In this document: positions 39,925-48,859 of the stretch, piece after piece | How positions within the stretch are numbered: position 1 is the first letter of the stretch | Layout: each line of letters opens with the position of its first letter | Origin: a candidate division WWE3 bacterium UBA1397 | GTDB lineage: Bacteria > Patescibacteriota > WWE3 > UBA101185 > UBA10185 | DNA: 57,991 bases | Reading direction: 5' to 3' | Assembly: GCA_002305205.1 (NCBI GenBank) | Contig: DBQJ01000021.1 | Span: forward strand, 6,448 to 64,438 | Program-made: the position numbers and the translations under genes | The notes under the pieces: generated by a model | Databases searched by the model: none | Told to the model about the DNA's origin: nothing | Seen by the model: the letters and a program-made list of their open reading frames with translations, nothing else

Positions 39925-40265
39925 ATTATCAAATAACTTCAGACAATATGGAACTAACACCAAGTATGGAAGTATTGACCAAACAAAAATTTGAAAGATT
40001 AGAGAATAAAGTTAAAGAATATCCGGAAGATACTAAGTATGCCAGGGTAGTTATAAACACCGTACCTGATAATAAATTTTTAGTTAGGGCAAAGTTTAAA
40101 GTTGGGGGAAAAGAATACTTTTCAGACGAAACAGATTATTCGGTTGAGGGAGCTTTAATAAAGACGGTAGAGGAAATATTTCAAATGATGGAAAAAGAGA
40201 AAAGCAAGGAAAAAAGAACAAAAGTAGATATTATAGATTCTGTGATTGAAGAAATGTCCCAATAG
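39921..40265 (+). CDS. hpf: Ribosome hibernation promoting factor, short form
   Basis: 114 residues: YQITSDNMELTPSMEVLTKQ, then KFLVRAKFKVGGKEYFSDET and DYSVEGALIKTVEEIFQMME. This is the HPF/RaiA N-terminal beta-alpha-beta domain without the C-terminal dimerisation domain of long HPF. It would bind the 30S decoding region in stationary phase. Unusual neighbour for a SUF operon; ATGA overlap shows co-translation with ferredoxin. Confidence 0.82.
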   Translation: MNYQITSDNMELTPSMEVLTKQKFERLENKVKEYPEDTKYARVVINTVPDNKFLVRAKFKVGGKEYFSDETDYSVEGALIKTVEEIFQMMEKEKSKEKRTKVDIIDSVIEEMSQ

Positions 40266-40308
40266 CAGTAAAATTCATAAACTTAGACAGGAAGGTGTGC
40301 ATAAACTA

Positions 40309-40384
40309 GGGTGATTAGCTCAATTGGTAGAGCAAGCGTCTTATACACGCTCGGTTCCTGGTTCGAGTCCAGGATCACCCACCA
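40309..40384 (+). tRNA. tRNA-Ile with UAU anticodon, encoded CCA
   Basis: GGGTGAT acceptor pairs with ATCACCC, D-arm GCTC..GAGC, anticodon arm AGCGT-CTTATAC-ACGCT giving anticodon TAT, T-arm CCTGG-TTCGAGT-CCAGG, then ACCA. It reads AUA directly, unlike the lysidine-modified CAU tRNA used by most bacteria. Confidence 0.93.
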
Positions 40385-40387
40385 TAT

Positions 40388-41263
40388 TTACAAAACAGAT
40401 AATTCCAGTTTATTTGATTCCTCAGGTTTATTAATATATTGGAGATATTTCTCTGTAGTAGTTATTCTTTTATGGCCTGCTATTTTTGATAAGAAAGAAA
40501 CATTAACTCCGTTTTTTAAATGATGGGCTATAAAAGTATGTCTGAGATCATTGACCTTGGCATTCTCCACCCCTGCTATTTTAAAATATCTATCTATTGT
40601 TGATCTGATATTTCTAACTAATAAAGGTTTACCGCTTTTAGTAATAAATACATACTTTGAATTTTCCACTGAAGGCCTTTCGTTTGTTAAATACTTATTC
40701 AAAGTATCGGCAGCAATCTTATTAACCGGAATATTTCTGGCTTCTTTATTGTTTTTCTTAGGTACAAATAATGTGCCTTCCTCTTCCTTCAAATTTAAAT
40801 GTTCTAATTCTATTTCGGATAATTCAGATATAGATACTCCAAGTTGTAATAATACTTCAAGCATGGTGTAAGTTCTTGTATCAGTTCTTGCGACATCCCT
40901 TAATGCCCCGTACTCCATTTTGGATAATATTCTGGGTGCTTTTAAATCTACCTTAGGATGTTTTAATTCCATGGATATATCTGTTTTCATATATCCTTTG
41001 GAATGAAGAAATCTAACATATGTTCTGGCAGCATTTGTTTTTCTTGATATAGATTTCGGAGTGTAGTTTTGAGCAGATAAGGAATTCATGAATTCCTGTA
41101 TATGAGATGACTGTATGTCATCGGTTAAAGATATGTTCTTATCGGCTAAATACTTGTTTAGCTGTTCTATATCTTTTTTATAGGCCACAAGGGTAGCTTC
41201 CGATTTTCCTTCGGATTTTAACTGTTCAATGAAGTTTTTATGAGCTATTTCAAGTTTTATCAT
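40388..41263 (-). CDS. Degenerate tyrosine recombinase (XerC/D-like), likely lacking catalytic Arg I
   Basis: About 291 residues from MIKLEIAHKN (frame open to 41329). N-terminal SAM-like core-binding domain (SEATLVAYKKDIEQLNKYL), then catalytic domain. Box II reads NDLRHTFIAHHL and AGHKRITTTEKYLQY gives His and the Tyr nucleophile; the beta-hairpin Lys may be in ARNIPVNK. But box I is LLQLGVSISELSEI where active enzymes have GLRxSEL: the Arg is Ser; the first His of box II is Asn. It may bind DNA without cutting, or be strongly altered. It converges with tRNA-Ile. Confidence 0.78.
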   Translation of the reverse strand: MIKLEIAHKNFIEQLKSEGKSEATLVAYKKDIEQLNKYLADKNISLTDDIQSSHIQEFMNSLSAQNYTPKSISRKTNAARTYVRFLHSKGYMKTDISMELKHPKVDLKAPRILSKMEYGALRDVARTDTRTYTMLEVLLQLGVSISELSEIELEHLNLKEEEGTLFVPKKNNKEARNIPVNKIAADTLNKYLTNERPSVENSKYVFITKSGKPLLVRNIRSTIDRYFKIAGVENAKVNDLRHTFIAHHLKNGVNVSFLSKIAGHKRITTTEKYLQYINKPEESNKLELSVL

Positions 41264-41357
41264 TTTAATTATTTGTCGTGGGGGCAGTAAATAAGCCAAG
41301 GCAATAAACTCTATGGGGTATATTACCATTGGTGTTTTGAAGTGTCAATTATTCGTC

Positions 41358-41363
41358 TATAAT
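41358..41363 (+). promoter_or_regulatory. -10 box TATAAT before ftsB-like gene
   Basis: TATAAT followed by CAATAATA and ATG; transcription would start next to the start codon. Confidence 0.5.
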
Positions 41364-41371
41364 CAATAATA

Positions 41372-41764
41372 ATGTCATTGGTTAAACGTATTAAATATGT
41401 ATCCGTTATTGTATTATTGGCAGTTATCTGTATCGGTATTGTTAAATCAACTCTTGGTGTTTTTGGCGGAAGACAGCGTTTTAAGGAGCTTGAAGACGAA
41501 GTGTTATCCCTTAAGAGTGAGAAGATTCAACTTGAAGAAAGTATTAAATATAAAGAAACAAGTGAATTTATTGAAGAGAAAGCAAGAAACGAGTTAAATA
41601 TGATAAAGCCGGGAGAAAAGGTTTATGTGATTTCTTCTCCGGACAGCCTTATAAGAGTAAATAAATCAGTATTATCTGAAAAAAACGATCGTTCTTATCT
41701 CAATAACAGCAGAAAAGATGATAATGACCCTAATTGGTACATGTGGTACAAGCTGTTTTTTTGA
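41372..41764 (+). CDS. FtsB/DivIC-like septum formation protein
   Basis: 130 residues: short basic start, one transmembrane helix (YVSVIVLLAVICIGIVKSTLGV), a coiled coil (RFKELEDEVLSLKSEKIQLEESI), and the family end ARNELNMIKPGEKVYVI. Such bitopic proteins bridge early and late divisome components and activate septal peptidoglycan synthesis. Extra hydrophilic C-terminal ~35 residues. Confidence 0.8.
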   Translation: MSLVKRIKYVSVIVLLAVICIGIVKSTLGVFGGRQRFKELEDEVLSLKSEKIQLEESIKYKETSEFIEEKARNELNMIKPGEKVYVISSPDSLIRVNKSVLSEKNDRSYLNNSRKDDNDPNWYMWYKLFF

Positions 41765-41815
41765 CACCCTCCCCCTTATTTGTTAGAGTATCTACGCTGA
41801 CAAATGTTCATTTGA

Positions 41816-41889
41816 CGCGGGGTGGAGGAACGGCACCTCACCGGGCTCATAATCCGGGGGTCCTGGTTCGAATCCAGGCCCCGCAACCA
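41816..41889 (+). tRNA. Initiator tRNA-fMet (CAU), encoded CCA
   Basis: 5' CGCGGGG pairs with CCCCGCA leaving the C1-A72 mismatch that marks initiators; anticodon arm CCGGG-CTCATAA-TCCGG keeps G29-G30-G31 (the third pairs with U); T-arm CCTGG-TTCGAAT-CCAGG; ends ACCA. Confidence 0.93.
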
Positions 41890-41955
41890 AATATAGTAAT
41901 AAAATATTCCTTTAAAAAAAATTAAATCATAAGGTATAATGCTTGTACTTGCTAA

Positions 41956-42031
41956 GCCAACGTAGCTCAGGGGTTAGAGCGGGCGTTTCATAAGCGCTAG
42001 GTCGGTGGTCCGAGTCCACCCGTTGGCACCA
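41956..42031 (+). tRNA. tRNA-Met elongator (CAU), encoded CCA
   Basis: GCCAACG/CGTTGGC acceptor, D-arm GCTC..GAGC, anticodon arm GGCGT-TTCATAA-GCGCT (anticodon CAT; one G-U pair), T-arm GGTGG-TCCGAGT-CCACC, ACCA. As a UAU tRNA-Ile is present, an Ile2 (lysidine) identity is less likely than Met. Confidence 0.85.
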
Positions 42032-42082
42032 TTACCTATTTTCCCCGTCATTTTTTAGCGGGCTTGTGATAATATTCATTAT

Positions 42083-43105
42083 ATGCATTTAGATAACACC
42101 CAAAGCAGGAAAAGAATATTAACCGGAGATAATGCGAGTGGAAAATTACACCTCGGACATTATGTAGGTTCATTGGAAAATAGAGTAAAACTACAAAATG
42201 AATATGATACGTTTATTGTAATTGCAGATATGCATACTTTTGCTTACCCCAAATATTTTAGCGATCCCTCCACGATATCCGATTCAGTCTACCAGGTAGC
42301 CATAGATAATTTAGCAGTAGGTTTAGATCCTAAAATATCAAATATATTTGTTGAATCTTCAATACCTGAGATATATGAATTAGCTCTGATATTTTCTATG
42401 CTAATCTCATACAACAGAAACTTGAGAAACCCAACCATAAAAGATGAGATAAGAGATAAAGAAATGGGAGATAATTATTCTTTGGGGTTTATTAATTTCC
42501 CTGTAATGCAGGTTGCTGATATTCTGTGTGTAAAAGCAGACGCCGTACCCGTTGGAGAAGACCAACTCCCCCACTTGGAATTAACAAACGAGGTAGTAAA
42601 AAGATTTAATAGTACATATGGAAATGTGTTTAAGGATGTTAATCCAATAATCGGCAGAGTAAAAAGGTTAGTAGGAACAGACGGTAGTTTTAAAATGACA
42701 AAAACCCTAGGAAATACCATTTATTTAGGTGAAACAAGAGAATCTTTAAAAGAAAAAATAATGAAAATGTATACAGATCCTAATAGAATACACCCAACCG
42801 ATCCGGGACAGGTTGAAGGTAATCCTGTTTTTATATATCACGATGCATTTAATCCGAATAAGGATGAAGTGCAGGATTTAAAAGATAGATATACAAAAGG
42901 TAAGGTAGGAGACATTGAGGTTAAAGATAAACTATTTAATGCCCTTGATTCCTTTTTGTTACCGATTAGAGAAAGAAGAAGATACTATGAAGATAACGTT
43001 AAGTTAGTTAAGGAGATATTAGCGGAGGGTACACAAAAAGTCAGACAAGAAGCCAGAAATACTTTGGATGAGGTACGAGATAAGATGATGCTCCATCGTT
43101 TTTAG
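42083..43105 (+). CDS. trpS: Tryptophanyl-tRNA synthetase
   Basis: 340 residues, class Ic synthetase. HIGH motif as KLHLGHYVGS near residue 25, VPVGEDQLPHLELTNEVVKR (the family's tryptophan/ATP-binding segment) near 155, and KMSKS as FKMTKTLGN near 197. No added domains. GATAAT ends 9 nt before the ATG. Activates tryptophan and charges tRNA-Trp in the cytoplasm. Confidence 0.93.
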   Translation: MHLDNTQSRKRILTGDNASGKLHLGHYVGSLENRVKLQNEYDTFIVIADMHTFAYPKYFSDPSTISDSVYQVAIDNLAVGLDPKISNIFVESSIPEIYELALIFSMLISYNRNLRNPTIKDEIRDKEMGDNYSLGFINFPVMQVADILCVKADAVPVGEDQLPHLELTNEVVKRFNSTYGNVFKDVNPIIGRVKRLVGTDGSFKMTKTLGNTIYLGETRESLKEKIMKMYTDPNRIHPTDPGQVEGNPVFIYHDAFNPNKDEVQDLKDRYTKGKVGDIEVKDKLFNALDSFLLPIRERRRYYEDNVKLVKEILAEGTQKVRQEARNTLDEVRDKMMLHRF

Positions 43106-43192
43106 AATATAATACTCAGGCGTATGAATAATAAATCGTTTGGAAAAATGGTATAAATTATCAATTTTATACACAAAGAAGGAATAGTGAAA

Positions 43193-45040
43193 ATGAATAA
43201 GAATAATAAAAAAACAATAAAAAACAACAGTAAAGGGAAAGCTGTCAGAAAACCTTCCCTTCACAATAATATATTTTTCTATCTCATGGTATTTTTCTTT
43301 ATACTGCTATTGTTTGATTTTATTGGAAGCGGTGATCAGGTAAACAGCAAGGTATCTATAGGTGAAGTATTGAATAGAATACAAAAAGATGCAGTACAGG
43401 ATGTTACAGTTTCGGGAGATAAGATAGAGATTTTATTAAGAGATGGTTCCACAATTATCTCCGAGAAAGAAAGCAGTATTTCATTTGATGAAATATTAAA
43501 GAATAATAATATTGATCGTACTAAGATTATAGGTGAGTATAAAGTAGTACATAGAGTTTCCTTTGATCAGATAATAACGCCTTTATTAATGTTTGGTTTT
43601 CCTCTTCTTATCCTATTTTTTATCTTTAGACAAATACGAGGACAGAATGGAGAATTAATGTCTTTTGGGAAATCAAGAGCCAGAGTATTTGATAAAAATA
43701 AATCAAAGATTACATTTAGTGACGTAGCTGGAAGTGAAGAAGCAAAGAAAGAGATGATGGAAATAGTAGATTTTTTAAAGAGTCCTGAGAAATATCGTTT
43801 ATTGGGGGCAAGAACTCCCAAAGGAGTATTGTTAGTAGGACCTTCGGGTGTTGGGAAAACTCTTTTAGCAAAAGCTATTGCCGGTGAAGCAGGAGTTCCG
43901 TTTTTTAGTGCTGCGGGAAGTGAGTTCATGGAAATGTTAGTGGGAGTCGGATCTTCAAGAGTTAGAGATCTTTTTAGAATGGCAAGAGAAAGTCAGCCAA
44001 GCCTTATCTTCATAGATGAAATAGATGCTATTGGAAGACAAAGAGGAATGGGTATAGGAGGGGGGCACGATGAAAGAGAACAAACCCTTAATCAGATATT
44101 AATAGAAATGGACGGTTTTGATACCAGAACGGATGTAATTGTATTGGCAGCTACCAATAGACCGGATATGCTCGATCCGGCATTAGTAAGACCGGGAAGA
44201 TTTGATAGACGAATAACCATACCACTGCCTGATTTAAAAGATAGGGAAGAAATTATTAAAATTCATATGAAAGGCAAACCTGTATCGGACGAAGTAGATA
44301 TTGAAAAGACAGCCAAGAAAACAGTAGGATTTAGCGGCGCTGATATTGAGAATATGTTAAATGAGTCTGCAATACTGGCTGCCAGGGAAGATAGGAAAAC
44401 AATTCTTCAGAAAGATATTGAAGAGGCAGCTTTAAAAGTTACACTTGGTTCAGAAAGGAAAACGATGCAGACGGAAGAAGAGAGAAGAATGACTGCTTAT
44501 CATGAGGCCGGTCATGCTTTAGTTGCAGCTAACCTGAAAGATATGGACCCTGTTTCCCGCGTTTCCATTGTTGCCAGGGGCGGTTCACTGGGGCATACAA
44601 GTTTTCCCCCCGAAAGAGACCGATATAACGAAACAAAGACAAGATTGATATCAATAATCACAACATCCTTAGGGGGAAGGGCTGCAGAAGAAGTAATTTT
44701 TAATGAACTAACGATTGGGGCCTCAGATGATATAAGTAGAGCTACAAAACTAGCCAAAAGAATGGTAACCGAATTTGGTATGAGCAGCCTTGGTCCTATT
44801 AATTATGATATTGCAGGAGGAGGCATGTGGCTGGCAAGAGATTTTGACGAAGGTTTTCAGATCAGCGATGAAATGGCTGCAAAAGTAGATTTGGAAATAA
44901 AGAAAATAATGGATTCTTGTTATTCTAAAGCTAAGGAAATAATCTCAGAGAAGAAACATATTCTTGGGAAGATAACCGATCGCCTGATGGAAAAAGAGAC
45001 AATAGATGCAGAAGAATTTAAAGAATTGATAGAAGAATAG
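43193..45040 (+). CDS. ftsH: FtsH, membrane-bound ATP-dependent zinc metalloprotease
   Basis: About 615 residues. Two helices (FYLMVFFFILLLFDFI and ITPLLMFGFPLLILFFIF) flank a ~80-residue external domain; AAA module with Walker A GPSGVGKT near 216, Walker B LIFIDEIDAIGRQR, second region of homology AATNRPDMLDPALVRPGRFD; zinc site HEAGH near 437 with the third ligand region ELTIGASDDISRATK. It degrades membrane and short-lived cytosolic proteins. The frame starts at a GTG 6 nt earlier; the ATG with AAGGAA before it is preferred. Confidence 0.95.
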   Translation: MNKNNKKTIKNNSKGKAVRKPSLHNNIFFYLMVFFFILLLFDFIGSGDQVNSKVSIGEVLNRIQKDAVQDVTVSGDKIEILLRDGSTIISEKESSISFDEILKNNNIDRTKIIGEYKVVHRVSFDQIITPLLMFGFPLLILFFIFRQIRGQNGELMSFGKSRARVFDKNKSKITFSDVAGSEEAKKEMMEIVDFLKSPEKYRLLGARTPKGVLLVGPSGVGKTLLAKAIAGEAGVPFFSAAGSEFMEMLVGVGSSRVRDLFRMARESQPSLIFIDEIDAIGRQRGMGIGGGHDEREQTLNQILIEMDGFDTRTDVIVLAATNRPDMLDPALVRPGRFDRRITIPLPDLKDREEIIKIHMKGKPVSDEVDIEKTAKKTVGFSGADIENMLNESAILAAREDRKTILQKDIEEAALKVTLGSERKTMQTEEERRMTAYHEAGHALVAANLKDMDPVSRVSIVARGGSLGHTSFPPERDRYNETKTRLISIITTSLGGRAAEEVIFNELTIGASDDISRATKLAKRMVTEFGMSSLGPINYDIAGGGMWLARDFDEGFQISDEMAAKVDLEIKKIMDSCYSKAKEIISEKKHILGKITDRLMEKETIDAEEFKELIEE

Positions 45041-45050
45041 GCGAATATAT

Positions 45051-45830
45051 ATGTTGATTGATTCTCACTGTCATATTATTGATCCTAGATTAAAGAAAGA
45101 TATTCCCCAGCTTCTTAATGAATCCAGAGAGTCGGGGGTAACTAAATTAATCAGTATCGGTACGTCCCTATCCAATAGTTCCGATACTTATCTTAGGATT
45201 AAAGAATATCCGGAAATATATTCAAGTGTTGGTGTTTATCCCCATGAAGATAAGGAAATACCACAGAAAGATATATTCAAAGGTTTAGATGAATTGATTA
45301 AAAATGATAATGAAGGAAAGATAGTTGCTGTAGGGGAATGCGGACTAGATATATCTGACTACGAAAATCCTAGATCTTTGGAAGAACAGGAAAAAATATT
45401 TATTGCACAGATAGAATTATCAATAAAACACGATTTACCTCTAGTAATTCACAATAGAAATTCAGATGACAGAGTATTTTCAATATTAGAAGGATATAAA
45501 AATAATATTAAGGGAATTGCTCATTGTTTTACTTCAGCATGGGAATCAGCAGTAAAATATTTGGATCTTGGTTTTTATATTTCTTTTTCAGGAATAATTA
45601 CATATCCCTCAAGAAATGATCTGAGAGAAGTGTTAAGAAATATACCTGAGGATCGTATATTGTTTGAAACTGATTCTCCCCATCTTCCTCCCCAGGGTCA
45701 CAGAGGAGAAATAAACTATCCTAAATATGTTAGAATCGTGGCAGAAACAGCTTCCCAGATAATTAAAAAACCATTTCTGGAAGTATGCCGTATATCATAC
45801 GAAAATACTTGCCGTATTTTTAATATATGA
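45051..45830 (+). CDS. TatD-family metal-dependent DNase
   Basis: 259 residues, TIM-barrel hydrolase. Metal ligands are visible: IDSHCHI (HxH), VGECGLDI (Glu), LVIHNR (His), IAHCF (His) and FETDSPHLPP (Asp). Family members remove nucleotides from DNA 3' ends and act on D-aminoacyl-tRNA in some cases. Starts 10 nt after ftsH; overlaps the next gene by 4 nt. Confidence 0.9.
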   Translation: MLIDSHCHIIDPRLKKDIPQLLNESRESGVTKLISIGTSLSNSSDTYLRIKEYPEIYSSVGVYPHEDKEIPQKDIFKGLDELIKNDNEGKIVAVGECGLDISDYENPRSLEEQEKIFIAQIELSIKHDLPLVIHNRNSDDRVFSILEGYKNNIKGIAHCFTSAWESAVKYLDLGFYISFSGIITYPSRNDLREVLRNIPEDRILFETDSPHLPPQGHRGEINYPKYVRIVAETASQIIKKPFLEVCRISYENTCRIFNI

Positions 45831-47368
45831 AGGAATTTATTGAAAAACATGACAAATTAACACATAGAATATTTGAAATGACTTTGGGGATATTAACCTG
45901 GTCTTTATTAACATCACCCATATGGCTTGGTGTGATATATCCCAAAGCAATTGTTTATATTCTTACTTTTTTTACAGTATTCTGGTCTTATCTAGCTGTA
46001 AAACACACCATAGGATTAATCAGAGGTTATAAAAAATATAAGGAAGAGGAAAAGATTGATTGGTACGATGAATATAAAAAATTAGATTATTCTGTATTAC
46101 CTGATCCTATTACCCTCCCTGAAAGCAAAGAATCTATAAGACATATGATATTGATACCCGCTGTTAATGAACCCGAATCAGTTTTGAGAGAATCCATAGA
46201 TAGTATTTTCAATCAAACATTTCCTGTAAATCAGATAGTATTGGTTTATTCAATTGAAGAGAAATATTCTAAGGAAACTTGTGAAACGATAGAAAGGATT
46301 GTAGGAGATCGCAAGTCTAAATTGTACAAGTTTATGATGTTTGTACATCCCTTCGGTATTGAAGGAGAGGCCATAGGAGCTGCGGCAGCAAACAGAACAT
46401 GGGGTGCAAAACATGCTGTTGAAGAATTAAAATCCTCAGGAGAAAACATTAGGAATTATATTTTCAGTACTATAGATTCAGATCATGTGTTATATCCTCA
46501 GTATATATCAAGACTTACCCATCTCTATCTAAGTACACCAAGAAGAGATAATCACTACTTCTCTACAGCAGTTCACCTGTTTGATAATAATCTATGGAGA
46601 GTTCCAATGATGATGAGAATTGAGGCAAACGCTGTTACTATGGGAAGTCTATCAGACTGGAGTGCATCAAAGAGAAAACTTAAAGATACATTTTCCTCAT
46701 ATTCTTCGTCTCTTCAAACATTGATAGACGCAAATTACTGGGATGTTACTCTGGGTGTAGACGACACCATATTTTATTGGAGATCACTTTTTGTTAGAAA
46801 CGGTGATTTTGAGGGGGTCCCTCACTATGTTCCCTATTCAGCGGATGCTGTTGAAGGCAGCAACTATGTTGATTCTCATATAAGGATGTATAAGCAGTTG
46901 TTGAGATGGGGCTGGGGAGCTATAGATTTCCCCCTTTCTATGAAAGAATTCTTAAAAAATGAAAAAATCCCGCGTTCCTTAAAAGTATCATGGTTTTTCA
47001 AACATATGGAAAGGAGAGTTATATTAATAAATATTGTATTTCTGATTACCTTCGGATTTGGTTTGGTAACTTTAGTTAACCCATATGTTAAACAGTCTAA
47101 CTTCGCATATAGTCTACCCGATATTATGAGTATTATCCTCACATTTACTCTTGTATTTTTAGTACCCGGATCATATCTAAGAATGAAGCTGGTAAAACCT
47201 ATGCCTAAAAATTGGCCTATATACAGGAAAGCCTTAACGTTGATGGAGGGTCCTTTGATAATGCTTAACTTATTAACATATTCTTTTATTCCCTGGGTGC
47301 ATGCTCAGACAAAAATGCTTCTTGGTAAAAAGATGAAAGATCTTTATCATACCCCTAAGGTTAGATGA
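45827..47368 (+). CDS. Membrane glycosyltransferase of GT2 / cellulose-synthase-like type
   Basis: 513 residues. Two N-terminal helices, then a GT-A domain: HMILIPAVNEPESVLRESID, STIDSDHVLYPQYI (DxD metal site), VDDTIFYWRSLFVR (acceptor Asp region) and QLLRWGWGAID (QxxRW-like), then three to four C-terminal helices. Likely polymerises or adds sugars to a lipid-linked or secreted glycan. Coupled to tatD by ATGA and followed by a polyprenyl-phosphate transferase 6 nt later. Confidence 0.82.
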   Translation: MKEFIEKHDKLTHRIFEMTLGILTWSLLTSPIWLGVIYPKAIVYILTFFTVFWSYLAVKHTIGLIRGYKKYKEEEKIDWYDEYKKLDYSVLPDPITLPESKESIRHMILIPAVNEPESVLRESIDSIFNQTFPVNQIVLVYSIEEKYSKETCETIERIVGDRKSKLYKFMMFVHPFGIEGEAIGAAAANRTWGAKHAVEELKSSGENIRNYIFSTIDSDHVLYPQYISRLTHLYLSTPRRDNHYFSTAVHLFDNNLWRVPMMMRIEANAVTMGSLSDWSASKRKLKDTFSSYSSSLQTLIDANYWDVTLGVDDTIFYWRSLFVRNGDFEGVPHYVPYSADAVEGSNYVDSHIRMYKQLLRWGWGAIDFPLSMKEFLKNEKIPRSLKVSWFFKHMERRVILINIVFLITFGFGLVTLVNPYVKQSNFAYSLPDIMSIILTFTLVFLVPGSYLRMKLVKPMPKNWPIYRKALTLMEGPLIMLNLLTYSFIPWVHAQTKMLLGKKMKDLYHTPKVR

Positions 47369-47374
47369 TAACCT

Positions 47375-48859
47375 ATGAAGATTAATCAAAGAACATTAAA
47401 CATCACAAGACAGTTTATCTCTCAATTCAAAGATAAAAATATTACTTTAAGTACATTGAGTATACTTATAATCTCTTTCCAATTTATTTACATATTCTTT
47501 CGTTCCAAATATCTTAATGCAGAAATTCCCCTGTGGTATACAAGATTATGGGGTGACAACTGGCTGGCTCCTAAATCTGCAATATATATTATTCCAGCGG
47601 TATCTTTTCTAGTGTTTGTATTTGGATTACTCCTTATATTATTTAATAGGTACTATATAAAATATTTTCGCGGATTGATCTGGAGCGCAGTTCTTTTTTG
47701 TATATCATTTCTAACCTACTCGTTAATTACAATTGTTCATAATTCCTCAATATTTTTTAAACCGGCCGTCAACCCTAATCTAATACCCCTTTTTATACCT
47801 CTAATACTAAGTTTTCTTTTAACATTCTTAATAGTTCCTTACTTTATTGAATTTGCACAGAATAAAAGAATAGTGACCAGTCCCCAAATGCATCAACACC
47901 CGGGAATGGTCTTAGAAGCACCTTCAGCGAGAGGGGGAGGCGTGGTGTACGGATTAATATTTCTACTCTTATCAATATTGTTTGTTGGTATTCCCCAGCA
48001 CTTCACAGGGATTTTTCTTTCAATCCTTATGATAATAGGTTTAAGTATAATTGACGATTATCAGAACACACATCCTTTATCCCCCCTCAAAGTATTTGAG
48101 AATCCTTTTCTAAGATTATTTCTTCTTCTTCTTTCTGTAATACCTACTGTTCTATCAGGTATACTAATCATTGAGGTAACCAACCCCCTGGGAGACCTTC
48201 TCATACTTACCAGTATTCATAAAGCTTTGCCTGCAGTAATTACTATTCTATGGATCGTTTGGGTGATGAATGTACTTTCATGGTCTAACGGTATAGATGG
48301 ACAGTACTCAGGAATTATAGGGATAGCTTCCTTAGCAGTAATGTTTTTGGCTTTAAGGTTCAAACCGTTGGAATCTATTCATACACAAATCGCTATCCTG
48401 GCAGCAATAAGCGCCGGAAGCGCTTTTGGTTTGTCTAAATATAATTGGCACCCATCAAAGATTATGTGGGGTTTTGGAGCTATGACAGCAGGTTTATTAA
48501 TTGCAGCTTTATCTATATCAGTTAAAGGAAAGATTATTACTTCAGTCTTGATAATATTAATTCCCTTTATGGATGCTGTTGTTACTGTGATTAGAAGATT
48601 AATACAAGGAAAAAATCCCTTGAGCGGAGACAGGGGTCACTTACATCATCTTCTTTTAGACAGGGGATGGAATGTACAAAAAATAGCCAGATTCTATTGG
48701 ATCACTACAGCAGTATTTGCTTTGATAGGTCTTCTGACACCTGAGAGATATGCAATACAAACTGCAATGATCATAGTGGGATTAGTTGCTTTTATAATAG
48801 TTCTAATGAATGTAAGATCAGGATTAAACAGGAAAGAGAAACTAAAATTTGAGAGATAA
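47375..48859 (+). CDS. Polyprenyl-phosphate sugar-1-phosphate transferase (MraY/WecA family) with N-terminal membrane extension
   Basis: 494 residues, well above the ~320-360 of MraY/WecA. The first ~140 residues add about four helices of unknown role (FRSKYLNAEIPLWYTRLWGD between them). The enzyme part follows: SARGGGVVYGL, IIDDYQNTHPLSPLKV (DDxx metal site), NVLSWSNGIDGQYSGI (NxxNxxDG-like) and GDRGHLHHLLLDRGW (HxHH). It loads a sugar phosphate on undecaprenyl phosphate, starting glycan or peptidoglycan lipid synthesis; which substrate is open. Confidence 0.85.
   Translation: MKINQRTLNITRQFISQFKDKNITLSTLSILIISFQFIYIFFRSKYLNAEIPLWYTRLWGDNWLAPKSAIYIIPAVSFLVFVFGLLLILFNRYYIKYFRGLIWSAVLFCISFLTYSLITIVHNSSIFFKPAVNPNLIPLFIPLILSFLLTFLIVPYFIEFAQNKRIVTSPQMHQHPGMVLEAPSARGGGVVYGLIFLLLSILFVGIPQHFTGIFLSILMIIGLSIIDDYQNTHPLSPLKVFENPFLRLFLLLLSVIPTVLSGILIIEVTNPLGDLLILTSIHKALPAVITILWIVWVMNVLSWSNGIDGQYSGIIGIASLAVMFLALRFKPLESIHTQIAILAAISAGSAFGLSKYNWHPSKIMWGFGAMTAGLLIAALSISVKGKIITSVLIILIPFMDAVVTVIRRLIQGKNPLSGDRGHLHHLLLDRGWNVQKIARFYWITTAVFALIGLLTPERYAIQTAMIIVGLVAFIIVLMNVRSGLNRKEKLKFER

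Noticed and set aside
41956..42031. tRNA-Ile2 (lysidine type) identity for the second CAU tRNA
   Set aside because: A UAU tRNA-Ile already reads AUA, and an elongator Met tRNA is otherwise missing from this cluster; Met is the simpler call.
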